Shown piece by piece: positions 14,424 to 16,818 of a DNA stretch of 16,818 nucleotides. The stretch is from CAZUCU01 sp964618845 (GTDB lineage: Bacteria; Patescibacteriota; Minisyncoccia; Phycocordibacterales; JAACPR01). The DNA is taken from assembly GCA_964618845.1 (NCBI GenBank), contig CAZUCU010000013.1, positions 1 to 16,818 on the forward strand. The letters are read 5' to 3'. Position 1 is the stretch's first letter; every line of letters starts with the position of its first letter. A model generated the notes under the pieces. The model was not told the origin of the DNA. It did not search any database and saw nothing but the letters and a program-made list of their open reading frames with translations. The translations under genes were made by a program, and so were the position numbers.

Positions 14424-15755
14424 ATGGATAAGACACAAGAACCAGTTTGGACAGTAAGTAAGGATATAACAACTCCTGTAAGGGTCAAATATTGCCTTTA
14501 TGCACGCAAGTCGACGGAGCAAGATGAACTCCAAGCTCTTTCAATAGATTCTCAGGAAAAAGAAATGATGGAGCTTGCTACAAAACAAGGGCTAAATGTA
14601 GTAGAAATTCGTAAAGAATCACACTCAGCCAAAGAATCAGGTCAAAGACCTGTATTCCAATCAATAGTACAAGATATAAGACTTGGAAAGTTTAATGGTC
14701 TTATAGCTTGGGATCCATCACGTATTTCAAGAAATGCTGGAGATTTAGGTGTAATAGTTGATTTGATGGACCAAGGAATGATTATTGATATTCATACTCA
14801 TGGGCAAAGATTTACAAATTCTCCAAATGAAAAATTCTTACTAATGATTTTATGTTCTCAAGCAAAGCTTGAGAATGATCATAAGGGAGAAAATGTTAAG
14901 CGAGGATTACGAGCAAAATGTGAGAAAGGATTTAGACCCGGGGTATCGCCAATGGGATACATTCATGATAAATATGCAGACAAAGGACAAAAGAGAGTTC
15001 TAATAGATCCTGAACGCGCTCCGATAATAAAAGAAATGTTTGAGAAAGTTGCTTATGAAAATGTTAGTGGTAGAGATTTATTAACATGGTTAAACAAAGA
15101 AAAGAATTTTACAACAAGATCAGGTAAGAGAATATCATTGAGTGCTATTTTTACAATTCTTAAAGATACTTACTACTATGGAGAATTTGAGTACCCAGTT
15201 GGAAGTGGAAAATGGTATAAAGGTGCATATGATTCAATTATCACCAAGGAGCTTTATTTAAAAGCTAGAGCAAATGTAACGTCTCCACCACGTAGACACC
15301 CAGGAACTAATGAATTTGATTTCACTAGATTATTCTATTGTGGGAAATGTGGATCAGGTATCTCTGCTGAGGAAAAATTCAAACATTGTAAAAACGGAAA
15401 AACACATAGATATGTCTATTATCATTGTAACCATTCTTCGGATAGATTCTGTACAGAAAAAGCCATCCGAGAGGAAGATTTACTTGAGCAATTACTGGAG
15501 TTGATAAATAAGATTGATATAGATGAAATTGGAATAAGAGAAAAGATAGAAATTGAGATAAATAAGTACAGGCAATTCAGCTATAGCGTGTTAGGAAAAG
15601 AGACAGAGTTTGATAATAGAACAATCGAAGCTGACATACGAAATTATGCAAAACATATATTAAGAACCGGCACAAAAGACCAAAAACGAGAGATTTTGGA
15701 ATGTTTAAAAAGTGATATCGTGATATTAGATAAAAGAATTTTATTAAAGAATTAA
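14424..15755 (+). CDS. Large serine recombinase (site-specific integrase)
   Basis: This 443-residue protein has a resolvase-type catalytic domain (about 20-165) with YARKS (nucleophile Ser30, Arg28) and DPSRISRN (Arg100, Arg103). A recombinase domain follows (about 170-290; SPMGYIHDKY, GRDLLTWLNKEKNFTTRSGK). The zinc ribbon has Cys306, Cys309, Cys335 and Cys343, and the C-terminal region is helical. It catalyses integration or excision through a phosphoserine intermediate. Lengths and motifs are complete, so it should be active. It is divergent from the protease operon, and its stop codon is 1 base from the convergent methyltransferase stop. The attachment sites are not identified; the palindrome at 14379-14395 is one candidate. 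An ATG at 14424 with no clear ribosome-binding site is the first start before the catalytic domain. Confidence 0.95.
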   Translation: MDKTQEPVWTVSKDITTPVRVKYCLYARKSTEQDELQALSIDSQEKEMMELATKQGLNVVEIRKESHSAKESGQRPVFQSIVQDIRLGKFNGLIAWDPSRISRNAGDLGVIVDLMDQGMIIDIHTHGQRFTNSPNEKFLLMILCSQAKLENDHKGENVKRGLRAKCEKGFRPGVSPMGYIHDKYADKGQKRVLIDPERAPIIKEMFEKVAYENVSGRDLLTWLNKEKNFTTRSGKRISLSAIFTILKDTYYYGEFEYPVGSGKWYKGAYDSIITKELYLKARANVTSPPRRHPGTNEFDFTRLFYCGKCGSGISAEEKFKHCKNGKTHRYVYYHCNHSSDRFCTEKAIREEDLLEQLLELINKIDIDEIGIREKIEIEINKYRQFSYSVLGKETEFDNRTIEADIRNYAKHILRTGTKDQKREILECLKSDIVILDKRILLKN

Positions 15756-15756
15756 A

Positions 15757-16506
15757 TCATTTTTGAAAAACGAATAAATGCTCATGCATTATTAATAGAA
15801 AGTTTGATTCCTTTGATTTATTAACCCAAAATCCAGTAGCCTTACAATTGAATTGTCGCTTTATTATATCCTCCTTAAGTTTAAATCCTACTTTTAAAAA
15901 TCTTTCCATAACTTTAAAAGCAAGTGGTTGATACATTTTATTTCTTCTAGTATCTCCCATTAAAATGGCACAGTATTTACCTGGTTTTAGAACTCTGTAT
16001 AATTCTTTTGCAACCTTTTCTACCTCATCAACAAAATCATCAATATCGTGAATATTTGATAAATCATCTTTAAGTTTTCCATCACTATATTTAATCATAT
16101 CTGCATAAGGAGGATGAGTTAAAACGAAATCAATTTCATTATCTTTAATAAAACTCATATCTCTAGCATCACATTTTATTATTCTTTGTTTTGCTTTATT
16201 ATTTACCTCAAATTCAAGTGATTTTTGAGTTCTTTTTATTGCTTCTTCATTCACATCAATGCAAGTGATATGACGATTAAGAATTTTTGCCTCAATAGCA
16301 GTAGTTCCTCCTCCAATCATACAATCTAATAAATGATCTTTTTCTTTTGAATAACGTAGTATTAGATTTCTTACTACTTCAGGAGACCAATTACCTCGCC
16401 AATCAGATGAATGTGTAGCCCAACTACCACGCCTTGGAAAAGCCCAGACGGTGGTACATTCCATCTCAAAATTATCTGGATGAAGTTTTAATTCTTTGCT
16501 AGCCAT
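15757..16506 (-). CDS. DNA methyltransferase of a DpnII-like R-M system
   Basis: This 249-residue N6/N4-amino DNA methyltransferase is of the PF01555 type. A conserved N-terminal segment (WAFPRRGSWATHSSDWRGNW, 21-40) precedes the cofactor motif LDCMIGGGTTAIEA (60-73), ICID near 81-85, and catalytic THPPYADMIKYS (130-141). The cofactor motif comes before the catalytic motif, unlike the ParB-linked enzyme. The His in HPPY, where D/N/S is usual, is to my memory recurrent in this subfamily and need not mean inactivity. It starts 10 bases after the restriction-enzyme stop, so the two form an operon, and it probably protects the same site (GATC if the partner is a true DpnII relative). Confidence 0.9.
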   Translation of the reverse strand: MASKELKLHPDNFEMECTTVWAFPRRGSWATHSSDWRGNWSPEVVRNLILRYSKEKDHLLDCMIGGGTTAIEAKILNRHITCIDVNEEAIKRTQKSLEFEVNNKAKQRIIKCDARDMSFIKDNEIDFVLTHPPYADMIKYSDGKLKDDLSNIHDIDDFVDEVEKVAKELYRVLKPGKYCAILMGDTRRNKMYQPLAFKVMERFLKVGFKLKEDIIKRQFNCKATGFWVNKSKESNFLLIMHEHLFVFQK

Positions 16507-16516
16507 TAGTTTAATT

Positions 16517-16818
16517 TTACCACTTTAGTTCATTCAAAATTCCTTCTTCAAGCATACTCAAGTTAAAAACATATTCATTGTGATTATATGTTTCTTCCAA
16601 CGGTCTTTTTGTAGTAAACCATCCTAATCCATCAGTTACCCAAATAAAATCTATATTTTGATCTTTTAGTTCTGTATAGAGACTTTTAAACTCTCCACAT
16701 ACAGCTTTTAATTTTGATCCACCACCATTATAAAAATTGGTCTCAATTAGTTTAATCTTTTTATTTTTTGGATTATAAATAGCAAAATCAAAACTTCTCT
16801 CTGATTTATCTATTTTTA
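16517..16818 (-). CDS. DpnII/MboI-family restriction endonuclease, C-terminal part
   Basis: This gene is cut by the window edge; the last 99 residues are visible, ending at the TAA at 16517-16519. They contain the family hallmark, an Asp (SFDFAIYN) followed by LIETNFYNGGGSKL, then DFIWVTDGLGW, a LEET helix and NLSMLEEGIL. These closely follow the C-terminal catalytic region of DpnII/MboI Type II enzymes, which cut GATC when it is unmethylated. Full-length members have roughly 280-300 residues, so about two thirds lies outside. With the adjacent methyltransferase it forms a complete Type II restriction-modification pair. Specificity for GATC is inferred from the family. Confidence 0.88.
   Translation of the reverse strand, partial: KIDKSERSFDFAIYNPKNKKIKLIETNFYNGGGSKLKAVCGEFKSLYTELKDQNIDFIWVTDGLGWFTTKRPLEETYNHNEYVFNLSMLEEGILNELKW

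Noticed and set aside
1..16818. CRISPR array
   Set aside because: No regularly spaced direct repeats and no cas genes were seen; repeats here are inverted or two-copy only.
1..16818. Alternative genetic code with TGA as an amino acid
   Set aside because: TGA is a sensible stop, for example for the gene ending at 1344, and complete proteins contain no in-frame TGA.

Overview
The window is AT-rich. It uses standard stop codons, including functional TGA stops. It contains a clear large serine recombinase and phage-like genes, and several -10 boxes lie directly at start codons. Shine-Dalgarno sites are rare. Together with the gene families present, this fits a Candidate Phyla Radiation (Patescibacteria) genome. 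That assignment is inference, because no ribosomal or other marker gene is in view. The content reads as a defence and mobile-element island.

Layout. (1) Bases 1-603 are non-coding and rich in inverted repeats: four strong hairpins at 136-307 and a pseudoknot-capable element at 445-563. (2) Bases 604-6928 (minus strand) are a Type I restriction-modification operon, read in the order hsdR, an hsdM-hsdS fusion, a one-pass membrane protein, and a protein with a HEPN-like RX5H motif. (3) Bases 6929-9034 hold a hairpin beside the hsdR promoter, a five-pass membrane protein (minus), then divergently a zinc-ribbon protein and a PD-(D/E)XK-like protein (plus). (4) Bases 9035-9320 hold no protein gene, but do hold a promoter, a chain of stems and an intrinsic terminator, so probably a small RNA of about 220 nt. 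(5) Bases 9321-11236 (plus) are a phage-type ParB-domain/DNA methyltransferase followed by a terminase-small-subunit-like helix-turn-helix protein. (6) Bases 11240-11710 (minus) encode a membrane-anchored OB-fold protein, preceded by an array of tight hairpins (11763-11880). (7) Bases 11993-14314 (minus) are a compact three-gene operon: a ClpP/SDH-fold serine protease, an unrecognised protein, and a coiled-coil three-pass membrane protein. (8) Bases 14424-15755 (plus) encode the serine recombinase. (9) Bases 15757-16818 (minus) hold a DNA methyltransferase and the C-terminal part of a DpnII/MboI-family restriction enzyme that runs off the window.

How the parts may work together. There are two restriction-modification systems (Type I, and a Type II likely specific for GATC) and an additional phage-type methyltransferase. 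The recombinase is the obvious candidate for having moved at least part of the region. The strongest candidates for undescribed biology are the protease/unknown/membrane operon at 11993-14314 and the HEPN-like plus membrane pair translationally attached to the Type I operon. The RNA-like element at 9036-9286 is a third candidate.
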